A DNA stretch of 64,000 nt from Bradyrhizobium diazoefficiens (GTDB lineage Bacteria; Pseudomonadota; Alphaproteobacteria; Rhizobiales; Xanthobacteraceae). A model generated the notes under the pieces. It worked only from the letters and a program-made list of their open reading frames with translations. It had not been told where the DNA came from and ran no database searches. Location of the stretch: contig NZ_CP067041.1 in assembly GCF_016599855.1 (NCBI RefSeq), positions 4,216,001 through 4,280,000 of the forward strand, given 5' to 3'. Shown here one piece after another: positions 46,481 through 59,151 of this stretch; position 1 is the stretch's first letter; every line of letters begins with the position of its first letter. Position numbers and translations under genes: made by a program.

Positions 46481-46981
46481 CTACCCCCGCCCGAACTCGT
46501 CGCCGCGAAACTGGCGGCCGATCTGGTCGAGCACGGCATTCACCATGCCGGTCTCGTCGCGATCGACGAAGGCATTGGCGACGTCGACATATTCGGACAC
46601 GACGACGCGACCCGGCACGTCCTTGCGATGCTGGAGCTCATAGGCCCCTGCCCGTAGCACCGCGCGCAGGATGGCCTCGATCCGCTTCAGGGGCCAGCCC
46701 TTCGACAATGCCTCGTCAATGAGGGGATCGAGCTTCTTCTGGTCGCGCACGACGCCCGAGACGACATCGCGAAAGAACGCGGCTTCCGCCGGCAGGTAGG
46801 TGTCGCCCTCGACCTCGTTGCCGAGCCAGTGGCTCTCGAACTCCGCAAAAATGTCGTTGATGCCGGCGCCGGCGATGTCCATCTGGTAGAGCGCTTGCAC
46901 GGCCGCAAGCCGCGCCGCACCGCGCCGGTTCGCCTTCTTCTCCGGAGCGCCCGCCCCCGGCTTTTTGCTGTTGTCAGCCAT
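46481..46981 (-). CDS. nusB: Transcription antitermination factor NusB
   Basis: This 166-residue all-helical protein has the NusB core ARLAAVQALYQMDIAGAGI (about 22-40) and WPLKRIEAILRAVLRAGAYEL (about 96-116). A short basic leader (KKPGAGAPEKKANRRG) precedes it. With NusE/S10 it binds boxA RNA to support rRNA antitermination. It starts 3 bases after the ribH stop, so translation is probably coupled. The rib-nusB order is widely conserved. Confidence 0.96.
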   Translation of the reverse strand: MADNSKKPGAGAPEKKANRRGAARLAAVQALYQMDIAGAGINDIFAEFESHWLGNEVEGDTYLPAEAAFFRDVVSGVVRDQKKLDPLIDEALSKGWPLKRIEAILRAVLRAGAYELQHRKDVPGRVVVSEYVDVANAFVDRDETGMVNAVLDQIGRQFRGDEFGRG

Positions 46982-46984
46982 CGC

Positions 46985-47476
46985 TCAGGCCCGGGCCATG
47001 CGGCGCTTGATGCGCAGCATCGCAAGCGCCGCGCGCGCGGCATCGCCGCCCTTGTCGAGCTCGCTGGCGCGCGCCCGCGCCCAGGCCTGCGCCTCGGTAT
47101 TGACGGTGAGGATGCCGTTGCCGAGCGGCAGCTTCCGCGACACCGCAAGATCCATCAGCGCGCGCGAGGACTCTTGCGAGACGATCTCGAAATGGATGGT
47201 GTCGCCGCGGATGACGCAGCCGAGCGCGATCACCGCGTCATAGGGCTTGCCGCTCGCCGCGGCCGCATCGATCGCGATCGCCACCGCCGCCGGGATCTCC
47301 AGCGCGCCGGGAACCGTAATCACGTCATGCGTGAGGCCGGCCGCCTTCAGCTCTGCCACTGCGCCATCGAGCAGCGCGTCCTGGAGATCGTCGTAGAATC
47401 GCGCCTCGACAATCAGCGCCCGCGCGCCGGAAATGTCGGTCTGGTCCTTCAGGGGTGCGCGACGCGCGTCTGCCAT
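46985..47476 (-). CDS. ribH: 6,7-dimethyl-8-ribityllumazine synthase
   Basis: This 163-residue lumazine synthase contains [31 protein letters not shown] (about 59-69) and [20 protein letters not shown] (about 88-107), with the catalytic His in DTIHFE. It condenses the ribityl-aminouracil with dihydroxybutanone phosphate, usually inside an icosahedral or pentameric shell. It lies between ribE and nusB on one strand. Confidence 0.97.
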   Translation of the reverse strand: MADARRAPLKDQTDISGARALIVEARFYDDLQDALLDGAVAELKAAGLTHDVITVPGALEIPAAVAIAIDAAAASGKPYDAVIALGCVIRGDTIHFEIVSQESSRALMDLAVSRKLPLGNGILTVNTEAQAWARARASELDKGGDAARAALAMLRIKRRMARA

Positions 47477-47540
47477 CGTTATATCCGTTCTACTGGGGTC
47501 GGCGCGTTATGTAGTCGCCGCAGGCGGGTAAGCCAAGTTT

Positions 47541-48152
47541 TTAAACGGTCATTTCCGTCAGCCGCGCCGCATAGCGGGCCATCAGATCGACTTCGATATT
47601 AACCTCACCACCCGCCTTCCAGCCGCCGATGGTCGTGACATCAAGCGTGTGCGGGATGATCAGCACCGAAAAGGTCACGTCCTTGACCGTATTAACCGTC
47701 AGCGAGACGCCGTCGAGGGTGATCGACCCCTTGGTGGCGATGAAGCGCGCCAGCTCCCGCGTGGTCGAGAGCTCGAACCGCGCCATGTCGGGCAGGTCCT
47801 CGCGGCGGACAAGGGTCGCAATGCCGTCGGCATGACCGGCGACGATATGGCCGCCGAGCTCGTCGCCGATCTTGAGCGCACGCTCGAGATTGAGCCGGGT
47901 GCCGACCTTCCAGTGCTTTGCCGTCGTCAGCGCCAGCGTCTCCGCGGCTGCGTCGACATCGAACCAGGTTTTGCCATCAGCGACGCCGGAAGCAACCACC
48001 GTCAGGCACACGCCGTTGCAGGCGATCGAAGCGCCGTCGGCAATGGTGGACTGATCGTAGCTGCAGGCGATACGCAGGCGATGCAACTGGCCCCGCGCCA
48101 CAGGCGTAAAGCCGATGATCTCGCCGATATCGGTGACAATGCCAGTGAACAT
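47541..48152 (-). CDS. ribE: Riboflavin synthase alpha chain
   Basis: This 203-residue protein has two tandem lumazine-binding barrels. It begins [12 protein letters not shown], followed by CNGVCLTVV in the first half and DGVSLTVNTV in the second. It dismutates two lumazines to riboflavin plus the ribityl-pyrimidine. It overlaps the last base of ribD and lies 64 bases before ribH. No FMN riboswitch is visible in the nearby gaps. Confidence 0.97.
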   Translation of the reverse strand: MFTGIVTDIGEIIGFTPVARGQLHRLRIACSYDQSTIADGASIACNGVCLTVVASGVADGKTWFDVDAAAETLALTTAKHWKVGTRLNLERALKIGDELGGHIVAGHADGIATLVRREDLPDMARFELSTTRELARFIATKGSITLDGVSLTVNTVKDVTFSVLIIPHTLDVTTIGGWKAGGEVNIEVDLMARYAARLTEMTV

Positions 48153-49300
48153 TACGCGCGCTCGTAGATGGTGAGAGTATCCTTGCCGAATGTCTCGCTA
48201 GCATGAACCTTGTAGGCCTGCGACTGCGTGATTTTCGACAGGGGCAATGCATCAAGCGCATCGACGCCGCCGGCGCCGACCTCTTCCGCGCCGCGGAACA
48301 GCCAGATCTCGTCGACGAGGTCAGCCGCGACGAACGACGCCGCGACGCGGCTGCCGCCCTCGACCATCAGCCGCGAGATGCCCTTTCCAGCCAGAGCATG
48401 CAGCACCGCTGGAAGATCGAGCCCGGATGCGCTGCCCGGCGGCACGCGCATGATCTGGGCGCCTGCAGCGCCCAGGCGCGTGGCGGCAGCAGCTTCCGCA
48501 AGCTCGGAGGCGATCACCCAGACGGGCGTCTCGCGCGCGGAGCGCACAAGCTGGCTCGAGGCCGGAATGCGCAAATTCTTGTCGAGCACGACGCGCACGG
48601 GAGAACGGGCCTCCATCCCCGGCAGGCGGCAATTGAGCAGCGGATCATCCGCCAGCACGGTGCCGATACCAACCAGGATCGCGTCGCTTTGAGCCCGCAG
48701 CAGATGCACGCGATTGCGCACGGCCTCGCCGGTGATCGCACGCGGCTTGCCGCCGGCCGCGCCGATCTTGCCGTCGGGCGAGACCGCGAGCTTCAGGATC
48801 ACATGCGGACGCTTGTCACGGATACGTCGAAAATGCCCGGCGTGGTCGAAGGCGGCCTCGGCCGCGCACAAGCCGACATCCACCGTGATACCGGCGGCGC
48901 GCAGGAGCGCATGGCCCTGGCCGGCGACTTCAGGATTGGGATCCTCGATCGCGGCGACCACGCGGGTGATGCCGGCGGCGATCACCGCGTCAGCGCACGG
49001 CGGCGACTTGCCGAAATGCGAGCACGGCTCCAGCGTGACGTAGAGCGTGGCGCCACGCGCCGCTTCGCCGGCCCGCCGCAGCGCCTCTGGCTCGCCATGC
49101 GGCCGGCCTCCGGGCTGGGTCCAGCCGCGGCCGACAATGACACCGTCCTTGACGATGATGGCTCCGACGGCGGGATTGGGCCAGGTGCGTCCCTGCCCGC
49201 GCTTACCGAGCGCGAGCGCCAGCTGCATGAAGCGGCGATCGGCGTCCCTGGCCTCGCGGGCCTTCTGCGCGAACTGATCTTCCAGGATGCGGAAGATCAT
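48152..49300 (-). CDS. ribD: Bifunctional riboflavin deaminase/reductase RibD
   Basis: This 382-residue fusion has an N-terminal deaminase (HGEPEAL with zinc His/Glu near residue 70, and [14 protein letters not shown] near residue 93) and a C-terminal reductase (about 165-375, with [12 protein letters not shown] near residue 318). It performs the deamination and side-chain reduction steps from GTP-derived pyrimidine. It overlaps the nrdR stop by 4 bases and ribE by 1 base, so this is a compact operon. Confidence 0.97.
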   Translation of the reverse strand: MIFRILEDQFAQKAREARDADRRFMQLALALGKRGQGRTWPNPAVGAIIVKDGVIVGRGWTQPGGRPHGEPEALRRAGEAARGATLYVTLEPCSHFGKSPPCADAVIAAGITRVVAAIEDPNPEVAGQGHALLRAAGITVDVGLCAAEAAFDHAGHFRRIRDKRPHVILKLAVSPDGKIGAAGGKPRAITGEAVRNRVHLLRAQSDAILVGIGTVLADDPLLNCRLPGMEARSPVRVVLDKNLRIPASSQLVRSARETPVWVIASELAEAAAATRLGAAGAQIMRVPPGSASGLDLPAVLHALAGKGISRLMVEGGSRVAASFVAADLVDEIWLFRGAEEVGAGGVDALDALPLSKITQSQAYKVHASETFGKDTLTIYERA

Positions 49301-49779
49301 TTGCGGATCGCGGCGAGCCGCGCTTCCTCCTCACCGGAGAGCTCGCCGAGCACGTCGGCGAAATCCTTGGCCTCGCGGAAATTGCGGTAGACGGAGGCAA
49401 AGCGCACATAGGCGACGTCGTCAAGCGTGCGCAGATGCTCCATCACGGTCTCGCCGATAACCTCGGAGGATATCTCGGCCTCGCCGCCGGTCTCGAGTTC
49501 GCGCACGATGGTGGACACCATCTTCTCCACCCGCTCCGGCTCGACCTGGCGCTTGCGAAGCGAGATCTGCACCGAACGCATCAGCTTGTCGCGATCGAAC
49601 GGCACGCGACGGCCGTTGCGCTTGATCACCGTGAGCTCGCGCAGCTGCACGCGCTCGAAGGTCGTGAAACGGAAATTGCAGGCGACGCACACGCGCCGCC
49701 TGCGGATCACGGAAGAGTCCTCGGTCGGACGCGAGTCCTTTACCTGCGTATCGAGACTGTTGCAGTTCGGGCAGCGCAT
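49297..49779 (-). CDS. nrdR: Transcriptional repressor NrdR
   Basis: This 160-residue protein has a zinc ribbon with Cys pairs (MRCPNCNS and CVACNFRF) and an ATP-cone domain (about 45-135, [17 protein letters not shown]). It represses ribonucleotide reductase genes when dATP/ATP load is high. No nrd gene is in the window. It lies between glyA (15 bases upstream) and ribD (4-base overlap), a classical alphaproteobacterial order. Confidence 0.97.
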   Translation of the reverse strand: MRCPNCNSLDTQVKDSRPTEDSSVIRRRRVCVACNFRFTTFERVQLRELTVIKRNGRRVPFDRDKLMRSVQISLRKRQVEPERVEKMVSTIVRELETGGEAEISSEVIGETVMEHLRTLDDVAYVRFASVYRNFREAKDFADVLGELSGEEEARLAAIRK

Positions 49780-49794
49780 CCGCTTGGCCTAGCC

Positions 49795-51111
<1,317 letters not shown>

Positions 51112-51385
51112 CGGCGAATATCTCCACCGCCGCAGCCTTTTGGCGGGCTACGGGCAGGTCTGGTGTGGCAATCGGAAGCGAGGGCGATCTACCACATCGC
51201 CCGGTCGCGGCCAAGCTTTTGCGGGTCCGGCGCGGGAATTATGCCAGATATGGTGGGGATCGCCGGGGCTTCGAGGCCCGCATCCTTACGGGACTGCCCC
51301 GGCGTAGAGACGCGGATTGGCTGGTCGGCCGTCCTCAGGAAGTGAATTGGACCGGGCTTGCTATCGGCTTTGTGGCCCGCCTCGT

Positions 51386-51607
51386 CTACAGCCCGGTATA
51401 TCCCGCCTTCACGTGGTCCACGCTGCCGTCGAGCTGGCGCAGATAAGTCAGGCCGCAGACCGTCAGCCGGTGGGGGTCCTTCTCGCCGGCTTCCATAAGT
51501 GTATTTAGGTATTTAGTTACCTTCGCCCGCGCCTCCTCGCTCGCCGCCGCTGTGCGGTTGGCGAGCAGGTCATAAGTCTGCATGATGCGGTCGATGGCAG
51601 CTTCCAT
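51386..51607 (-). CDS. Hypothetical 73-residue protein
   Basis: The ATG at 51607, with AGAGG six bases ahead, gives a soluble, mostly helical protein (MEAAIDRIMQTYDLLANRT, then ARAKVTKYLNTLMEAG and DPHRLTVCGLTYLRQLDGS). A much longer frame upstream encodes only low-complexity Ser/Pro text from overlapping genes and is rejected. It lies 37 bases after the next small gene on the same strand, suggesting a unit under the LdtR-like regulator region. No family is recognised. Confidence 0.75.
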   Translation of the reverse strand: MEAAIDRIMQTYDLLANRTAAASEEARAKVTKYLNTLMEAGEKDPHRLTVCGLTYLRQLDGSVDHVKAGYTGL

Positions 51608-51644
51608 GGCATCCTCTGGTTCTCTCAATTTTTGGGAGTTTTGA

Positions 51645-51881
51645 TCAGGCAACCGCGCGGGCCTCAGGCTCGGCCTCGAACCGGGCAATCGCCTTGTTGG
51701 CGAGCCTGATCTTGTTGAATTCACCGTGCTGGAGCAGCTTGATGATGATCTCGAGCAGGCGTTCATCGGTGACGAGTGTGTCGGGGATCGCACCGGAGCG
51801 GCGAAGAAAATTCGCGGCGATAGCATAGGCATCGCTCGCGCGTTCGACATTCATAGTCTCCAACCCGCGCTCGACCAGCAT
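51645..51881 (-). CDS. Hypothetical 78-residue protein
   Basis: ATG at 51881 has GGAGG six bases ahead; ATG at 51854 with GGAG is the alternative. The protein is helical and charged (ERASDAYAIAANFLRRSG, then DERLLEIIIKLLQHGEF and KIRLANKAIARFEAE). It has no membrane segment or Cys motif. It lies between the LdtR-like gene (196 bases upstream) and the 73-residue gene on the same strand. I do not recognise a family. Confidence 0.75.
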   Translation of the reverse strand: MLVERGLETMNVERASDAYAIAANFLRRSGAIPDTLVTDERLLEIIIKLLQHGEFNKIRLANKAIARFEAEPEARAVA

Positions 51882-52077
51882 CGCATCCTCCGATCCGAAG
51901 GAGATAACTGCGACGCAAGCGACCGGTTCCGTCGGGCCGGCACTTTTTTCGCAAGTGCGAACAGACGGCAGAACGCACCGGTCCGGGGGCAAATCCGGGC
52001 CGGCGCGCTTGGGGAAGTTGAGGCACGTTGGGGACTCACCGGTCTTGTTGCGGGCCGGCTTAGCTCCCTTGGAAAGT

Positions 52078-52596
52078 TCAGAGCCGATAGAGGATCTGGT
52101 CGGTCCAGAACCGCTCGAGGCGGTGTAGCGACTTGTTGAGGGTCGAGAACTCCTCGCCGGAGATGCCACCGACCTGCTCCACGGTCTTGACGTGCTTCTG
52201 GTAGAGAGAGTCGACGATGCGACGGACTTCCTGGCCCTGCGGCGTCAGGCGGATGCGCACCGAGCGACGGTCAACGCGCGAGCGCTGATGGTCAAGGAAG
52301 CCGAGCTCGACGAGCTTCTTCAGATTGTAGGAGACGTTGGAGCCGAGATAATAACCGCGCGTGCGCAGTTCGCCCGCGGTCAGCTCCTTGTCGCCGATGT
52401 TGTAGAGCAGGAGCGCCTGCACGGAATTGATGTCGGCGCGGCCACGACGATCGAACTCGTCCTTGATCACGTCGAGGAGACGGCGATGCAGCCGCTCCAC
52501 CAGAGTCAATGCTTCCAGATAGAGCGACTGCACCGAGCCTTGCGGGCCGGAAACGCGCTCTGCGGTATCTGCCGCAGTTGCGACGGCTTTCATCAT
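52078..52596 (-). CDS. MarR-family winged-helix regulator, LdtR-like
   Basis: This 172-residue protein (starts MMKAVATAADTAERVSG) has a winged helix with NSVQALLLYNIGDKELTAGELRTRGYYLGSNVSYNLKKLVELGFLDHQRSRVDRRSVRI in outline. These segments resemble LdtR, which controls L,D-transpeptidase and osmotic-tolerance genes in Rhizobiales, but that match is from memory. No transpeptidase gene is adjacent here. The 380 bases upstream are AT-rich near 52680-52740 and likely hold its promoter. Two small genes lie downstream on the same strand. Confidence 0.88.
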   Translation of the reverse strand: MMKAVATAADTAERVSGPQGSVQSLYLEALTLVERLHRRLLDVIKDEFDRRGRADINSVQALLLYNIGDKELTAGELRTRGYYLGSNVSYNLKKLVELGFLDHQRSRVDRRSVRIRLTPQGQEVRRIVDSLYQKHVKTVEQVGGISGEEFSTLNKSLHRLERFWTDQILYRL

Positions 52597-54641
<2,045 letters not shown>

Positions 54642-54815
54642 CCATCTATGTCGTCCCGGCCGAAGGCGACGACACCGCTGTTTGTGGCACCGGCATCGCG
54701 CCCTCCCCGCCCCCGAATCGCCGGAATATTTCGACTTGTTAACGTCCGCGCACCCTTGGCACGCGGACGGCCTGTTCCCATGTCCTGCCACGGGAGTTTC
54801 CCTGGGAGAACGAAC

Positions 54816-55349
54816 ATGTCGTATTCGGACTCGGGCAATGCCTGGCGCAGCGACGGCGCGGCTCATGCCTACGATCCCTATTTGCATCCGGAATTGTTCC
54901 GCGGTGTTGCGATGCGGCGCGTGTTCGCGTTCCTGATCGACATGGTCGTGATCTGCGTCCCCGTCATCCTCGGCTATATCTTCATCGCGGTGTTCGGCGT
55001 GGTGACGCTCGGCCTCGGCTGGGCGCTGTTCTGGCTGGCCTGGCCCGCCTCCGTGATCTGGGCCATCGTCTATTACGGCGCCTGCATCGGCGGTCCGTCG
55101 TCGGCGACGATCGGGATGCGGATCATGGATCTGGAGTTGCGCACCTGGTACGGCGCGCCCGGCTACTTTGTCCTCGGCGCGACCCATGCCGTGCTGTTTT
55201 GGGTGACGGTCTCGTTCCTGTCGCCCTTCGTAGTGCTGGTCGGCCTGTTCAACGGCCGTCGACGCCTGCTGCACGATTTCGTACTGGGAACGGTCGTGAT
55301 CAACAATTCCGTTCGCGCGCCGGTGCCTCAGGCGGCAAGGACCTACTGA
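54816..55349 (+). CDS. RDD-family membrane protein
   Basis: This 177-residue protein starts at MSYSDSGNAWRSDG, with GGGAGAA nine bases ahead. It has an RDD-type opening (FAMRR-like segment RGVAMRRVFAFLIDMVVI), three to four membrane helices and a late RRRLLHDFVLGT segment. RDD proteins are of unsettled function; some act as Na+/H+ exchangers. It lies 174 bases after hemB on the same strand. The frame is open upstream but unconvincing. Confidence 0.88.
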   Translation: MSYSDSGNAWRSDGAAHAYDPYLHPELFRGVAMRRVFAFLIDMVVICVPVILGYIFIAVFGVVTLGLGWALFWLAWPASVIWAIVYYGACIGGPSSATIGMRIMDLELRTWYGAPGYFVLGATHAVLFWVTVSFLSPFVVLVGLFNGRRRLLHDFVLGTVVINNSVRAPVPQAARTY

Positions 55350-55479
55350 GAACCTGGTGATCAAGGACCTACTAACCAGAAACGGCTAAACTGGCCGACC
55401 TGACCTGCCAAGCAGACCGATTGACCGGGGGCTTTCGTAGCGCGATGCTGATACCCAGTTCGGAGGCCCACGACGTCCC

Positions 55480-56253
55480 TTGACCCAACACTCGCGCGAC
55501 ACCCCCCAGTTTTACCTCACGGCGCCCTCCCCCTGCCCGTATCTGCCGGGCCGCCATGAGCGCAAGGTGTTTACGCACCTAGTGGGTGACCGTGCCGGGG
55601 ACCTCAACGACCTCCTGACCCATGGCGGGTTCCGCCGCAGCCAATCGATCGCCTACCGGCCGGCCTGCGACCAGTGTCGCGCCTGCGTCTCGGTCCGGGT
55701 TATCGCCAACGAGTTCCGCCCGTCCCGCAACTTCCGCAAGGTGATGGCGCGTAACGCCGACATCATCGGCGAGCAGCGCAGCGCAGTGCCGACCTCCGAG
55801 CAATATTCGGTGTTCCGCGCCTATCTCGACGCCCGTCACCGCCACGGCGGCATGGCCGACATGACCGTGCTCGACTACGCCATGATGGTCGAGGACAGCC
55901 ATGTCGAGACCCGCATCATCGAATATCGCAAGCGCGGCCCGGACAGCGGCATCACCGGCCGCGGCGAGGAGCTGATCGCGGTGGCGCTCACCGACGTGCT
56001 CAGCGACGGCCTGTCGATGGTCTATTCGTTCTTCGAGCCGAGCCAGGTTAGCCGCTCGATGGGTACCTTCATGATCCTCGATCACATCGCCCGCGCCCGC
56101 CGACAGGGCCTGCCCTACGTCTATCTCGGCTACTGGATCGAGGGCTCCAAGAAGATGGACTACAAGGCCCGCTTCCTGCCGCAGCAGCGCCTCGCGCCGT
56201 CAGGCTGGCTGCGCGTCGACGCGCAGGGCGATGCGTCCGAGCCGCAGGATTAG
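55480..56253 (+). CDS. bpt: Aspartate/glutamate leucyltransferase (Bpt)
   Basis: This 257-residue enzyme starts at TTG 55480 ([24 protein letters not shown]), with GGAGG 13 bases before it. It has [16 protein letters not shown] (about 52-67) and a late [13 protein letters not shown] that place it in the bacterial ATE/Bpt family. It attaches Leu from leucyl-tRNA to N-terminal Asp/Glu, marking proteins for ClpS-ClpAP (N-end rule). Neither clpS nor aat is in the window. The unusual TTG start is supported by conserved sequence beginning right there. Confidence 0.93.
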   Translation: MTQHSRDTPQFYLTAPSPCPYLPGRHERKVFTHLVGDRAGDLNDLLTHGGFRRSQSIAYRPACDQCRACVSVRVIANEFRPSRNFRKVMARNADIIGEQRSAVPTSEQYSVFRAYLDARHRHGGMADMTVLDYAMMVEDSHVETRIIEYRKRGPDSGITGRGEELIAVALTDVLSDGLSMVYSFFEPSQVSRSMGTFMILDHIARARRQGLPYVYLGYWIEGSKKMDYKARFLPQQRLAPSGWLRVDAQGDASEPQD

Positions 56254-56259
56254 CTTTCT

Positions 56260-56356
56260 GTCATGCCCCGCGAAGGCGAGGCATCAGTACGCCGCGGCTT
56301 CTCGATTATCGCAGACGTCAGAGAGTACTGGATCGCCCGCCTGCGCGGGGCATGAC
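56260..56356. repeat. Dispersed palindromic repeat, family B, copy 2
   Basis: It runs from GTCATGCCCCGCGAAGGCG to CGGGGCATGAC, with inner GTACGCCGC and TACTGGATCGCCCG shared with the copy at 21221. It lies between the convergent 3' ends of bpt and mntH. Confidence 0.8.
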
Positions 56357-56374
56357 AGCAACGTCGTGGCGACT

Positions 56375-57739
56375 TCACCCGAACAGCGTATCCACCAGCA
56401 GCTTGACGTTCAAAACCACGATCACGCCGGCGACGATCCACGCGACCGCAGCGACTGACGTGGGTATCGCGAACTGCCCCATCTTGCGCCGATCGGAGAC
56501 GAAGCGGACCAGCGGGATCACCGCGAAAGGCAGCTGCATCGACAGCACGACCTGGCTAAACACCAGCAGATCCGCAGTGCCGCGCTCGCCGTAGATCGCG
56601 GTGACGATGATCACCGGAACGATCGCAATGCCGCGCGTCAAGAGGCGGCGCGCCCAGCTTGGCAGGCGCAGATCGAGAAAGCCTTCCATCACGATCTGGC
56701 CGGCGAGCGTCGCGGTCACGGTCGAATTGAGACCCGAGGCGAGCAGCGCCACCGCGAACAAGGTCGAAGCGATTCCGAGGCCGAGCAGCGGCGACAGAAG
56801 TTCGAACGCTTGGCCGATCTCGGCGACGTCGGAATGGCCACTTTTGTGAAACGTTGCCGCTGCGACAACGAGGATCGCGGCGTTGATGAACAGCGCCAGC
56901 ATCAGCGCGATGGTCGAGTCCGTCGTCGCCCATTTGATCGCTTCACGACGACCCTCGTCGTCTCGCGCATAGGCGCGCGTCTGCACGATCGAGGAATGCA
57001 GATACAGATTATGCGGCATCACGGTCGCGCCGATGATGCCGATCGCGATGTAGAGCATCTCGGGGTTGGCGAAGATCTCGGTCTTCGGCATGAAGCCGTG
57101 CAGCACCTCCGCGACCGGCGGCGCGGCGGCCACGATCTGCACCGCGAAGCACACGGCAATCACCGCGAGCAGCGCCATGACGAAGGCTTCGAGGAAGCGG
57201 AAGCCGCGGTTCATCAGGAGCAGAAGCAGAAACGCATCGAGCGCTGCGAGCAATGCACCGCCGATCAGGGGAATGCCGAACAGAAGTTTGAGCGCGATCG
57301 CAGTGCCGATGACCTCAGCCAGATCGCAGGCGATGATCGCCGCCTCGCAGGCCAGCCAGAGCAGGAAATTCACCGCGGGCGAATAGGTGGCGCGGCAGGC
57401 CTGTGCAAGATCGCGCTCGGTCACGATGCCGAGCCGCGCTGCCAGCGACTGGAGCAGGATCGCCATCAAATTAGAAAGCAGGATGACTGAGAGCAGCGTG
57501 TAGCCGAACCTCGACCCGCCGGCGAGATCGGTCGCCCAATTGCCCGGGTCCATGTAGCCGACCGAGACCATATAGCCCGGACCGACAAAGGCGAGCAGCC
57601 GGCGCCACCATGCCCCCGCCGTGGGGATCGCCACCGTGGCGTTCACCTCGGGGAGACTCTTCATGGTTGGCGCGTCGCAGCGCCAGCCGGCGGCGTCTTG
57701 GGTCAGTTCTTGGGTCAGATCGGGCGATCGGGCATCCAT
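56375..57739 (-). CDS. mntH: Nramp-type Mn2+/divalent metal transporter
   Basis: This 454-residue protein starts at [10 protein letters not shown]. It has eleven membrane helices, the TM1 metal motif [15 protein letters not shown] (about 62-76) and the TM6 motif [13 protein letters not shown] (about 232-244), which hold the Asp, Asn and Met ligands. It imports Mn2+ by proton symport. A Mur-like TTGCAA repeat lies just upstream. The upstream MFS gene is divergent. Confidence 0.95.
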   Translation of the reverse strand: MDARSPDLTQELTQDAAGWRCDAPTMKSLPEVNATVAIPTAGAWWRRLLAFVGPGYMVSVGYMDPGNWATDLAGGSRFGYTLLSVILLSNLMAILLQSLAARLGIVTERDLAQACRATYSPAVNFLLWLACEAAIIACDLAEVIGTAIALKLLFGIPLIGGALLAALDAFLLLLLMNRGFRFLEAFVMALLAVIAVCFAVQIVAAAPPVAEVLHGFMPKTEIFANPEMLYIAIGIIGATVMPHNLYLHSSIVQTRAYARDDEGRREAIKWATTDSTIALMLALFINAAILVVAAATFHKSGHSDVAEIGQAFELLSPLLGLGIASTLFAVALLASGLNSTVTATLAGQIVMEGFLDLRLPSWARRLLTRGIAIVPVIIVTAIYGERGTADLLVFSQVVLSMQLPFAVIPLVRFVSDRRKMGQFAIPTSVAAVAWIVAGVIVVLNVKLLVDTLFG

Positions 57740-57767
57740 GCCGGCACAATACCGATGTCGGGCCTTA

Positions 57768-57800
57768 TTGCAACTCATTTGCAACTGCATCTAGCTGCAT
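57768..57800. promoter_or_regulatory. Candidate Mur/Fur site before mntH
   Basis: TTGCAA occurs at 57768-57773 and 57779-57784, spaced 11 bases, followed by two TGCAT at 57786 and 57796. TTGCAA-rich repeats match manganese-responsive (Mur) elements of rhizobia. It lies 29 to 61 bases upstream of the mntH start codon on the minus strand. Confidence 0.65.
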
Positions 57801-57906
57801 TGGTTCCCATCGCGCTCAGTTATGCTCGCCCCTGTCGGGAAGCGGGTGGGTTTGACCGTCCCTGGAAGCCGATACTGGGGTAATCCGACTTTGCAGGAAA
57901 CGAGCC

Positions 57907-59151
57907 ATGTCAACGACGCTCCGCCTCCCCGACACCTTCAGCCGCCTTGCCTGGTCCAATCTCGCGGCGCAGTCGGCCGAGCAGATCGCGCTGGCGGCGG
58001 CCCCGATCGTCGCCGTGCTGACGCTGGGCGTAGCCGAGGGCCACACCGGCCTGCTTCAGACCGCCCTCACCTTGCCCTTCGTCCTGTTCGCGATTCCGGC
58101 CGGCTTGCTCGCCGATCGCATTTCGCGGCGCTCGCTGATGGCGGGTGCCGAGGCGCTCCGGGCGGTGGCGCTGGCGACCATCGTGCTGCTGCTCGCGTTC
58201 GGCGCGCTCAATCTGCCCCTGCTAGCGCTGCTCGGCTTTGCCGCCGTGTGCGGCACCGTCGTCTACAGCGTGGCCGCGCCGGCGCTGGTGCCCTCGCTGG
58301 TGAGTTCGGAGCTCCTGCCGGCGGCCAATGCCCGCATCGAGCTCGCGCGCACCATCGCCTTCGCCAGCGGCCCCGCGCTCGGCGGCGCGCTGGTGGGATG
58401 GTGGGGCGCGAGCCCGGCCTTCGGCTTTGCTGCGGCGCTCTCGGCCGTCGCGGTCGTGCTGCTCTCCGGCATCTACGAGCCTTCGCGCGCGCCCTCGCCG
58501 CGGCGCCATCCGTTTCAGGATATCCGCGAAGGCGCAGCCTTCGTGTTTCACCACCCGCTGCTGCGGCCGGTGTTCATTACCCAGTTCATCTTCAACACCG
58601 GCTGGTTCCTGCAGATCGCGGTGTTCGTGCCCTACGCCGTGCGCCATCTCGGCCTGACCGCCGCCGGTGTGGGCACGGTGCTCACGATGTACGGCGTCGG
58701 CATGGTGATCGGCGCGCTGTTCGCCACGCGCGTGCTGAAGCGCATCGCGTTCGGCACGGTGGTCGGCCTCGGCCCGGTGACCGGCTTCCTTGCCGCTGTC
58801 GTGATGGCGCTGACGGTGCTGATCCCCTCGCCCTCGCTTGCGGGTCTCAGCTTCTTCCTGCTCGGCGTCGGGCCGATCCTGTGGGTGATCTCGACGACAA
58901 CCCTGCGCCAGTCGGTGACGCCGCCTCGCCTGTTGGGTCGCGTCTCCGCGATCAACATTATGAGCTATGGCGCCCGCCCGCTCGGCTCCGCGCTCGGGGC
59001 TATCGTCGGCGGCGTCTGGAGCGCTGAGGCATGCCTCTATCTCGCCGCTGCCGTGTTCGGCGTGCAGGCGCTGGTGATCTGGCTCTCGCCGGCCGTGGCG
59101 CTCGACCAGCAGCCCGACATGGTTGGGGACGAGGTAGCTGCGAGGTGCTAG
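57907..59151 (+). CDS. MFS transporter (EntS/MFS_3-like)
   Basis: This 414-residue protein has twelve membrane helices, with the MFS motif GLLADRISRRSLM between TM2 and TM3 (about 65-77) and a second, weaker copy after TM8. The overall pattern resembles MFS_3/enterobactin-exporter types, so it is probably a drug or siderophore efflux pump. It is divergent from mntH and ends 4 bases inside the 3' end of the convergent cyclase gene. The substrate is unknown. Confidence 0.88.
   Translation: MSTTLRLPDTFSRLAWSNLAAQSAEQIALAAAPIVAVLTLGVAEGHTGLLQTALTLPFVLFAIPAGLLADRISRRSLMAGAEALRAVALATIVLLLAFGALNLPLLALLGFAAVCGTVVYSVAAPALVPSLVSSELLPAANARIELARTIAFASGPALGGALVGWWGASPAFGFAAALSAVAVVLLSGIYEPSRAPSPRRHPFQDIREGAAFVFHHPLLRPVFITQFIFNTGWFLQIAVFVPYAVRHLGLTAAGVGTVLTMYGVGMVIGALFATRVLKRIAFGTVVGLGPVTGFLAAVVMALTVLIPSPSLAGLSFFLLGVGPILWVISTTTLRQSVTPPRLLGRVSAINIMSYGARPLGSALGAIVGGVWSAEACLYLAAAVFGVQALVIWLSPAVALDQQPDMVGDEVAARC

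Noticed and set aside
47477..47540. Possible FMN riboswitch before ribH.
   Set aside because: The 64-base gap is too short and lacks the conserved AGGGT-type RFN segments.
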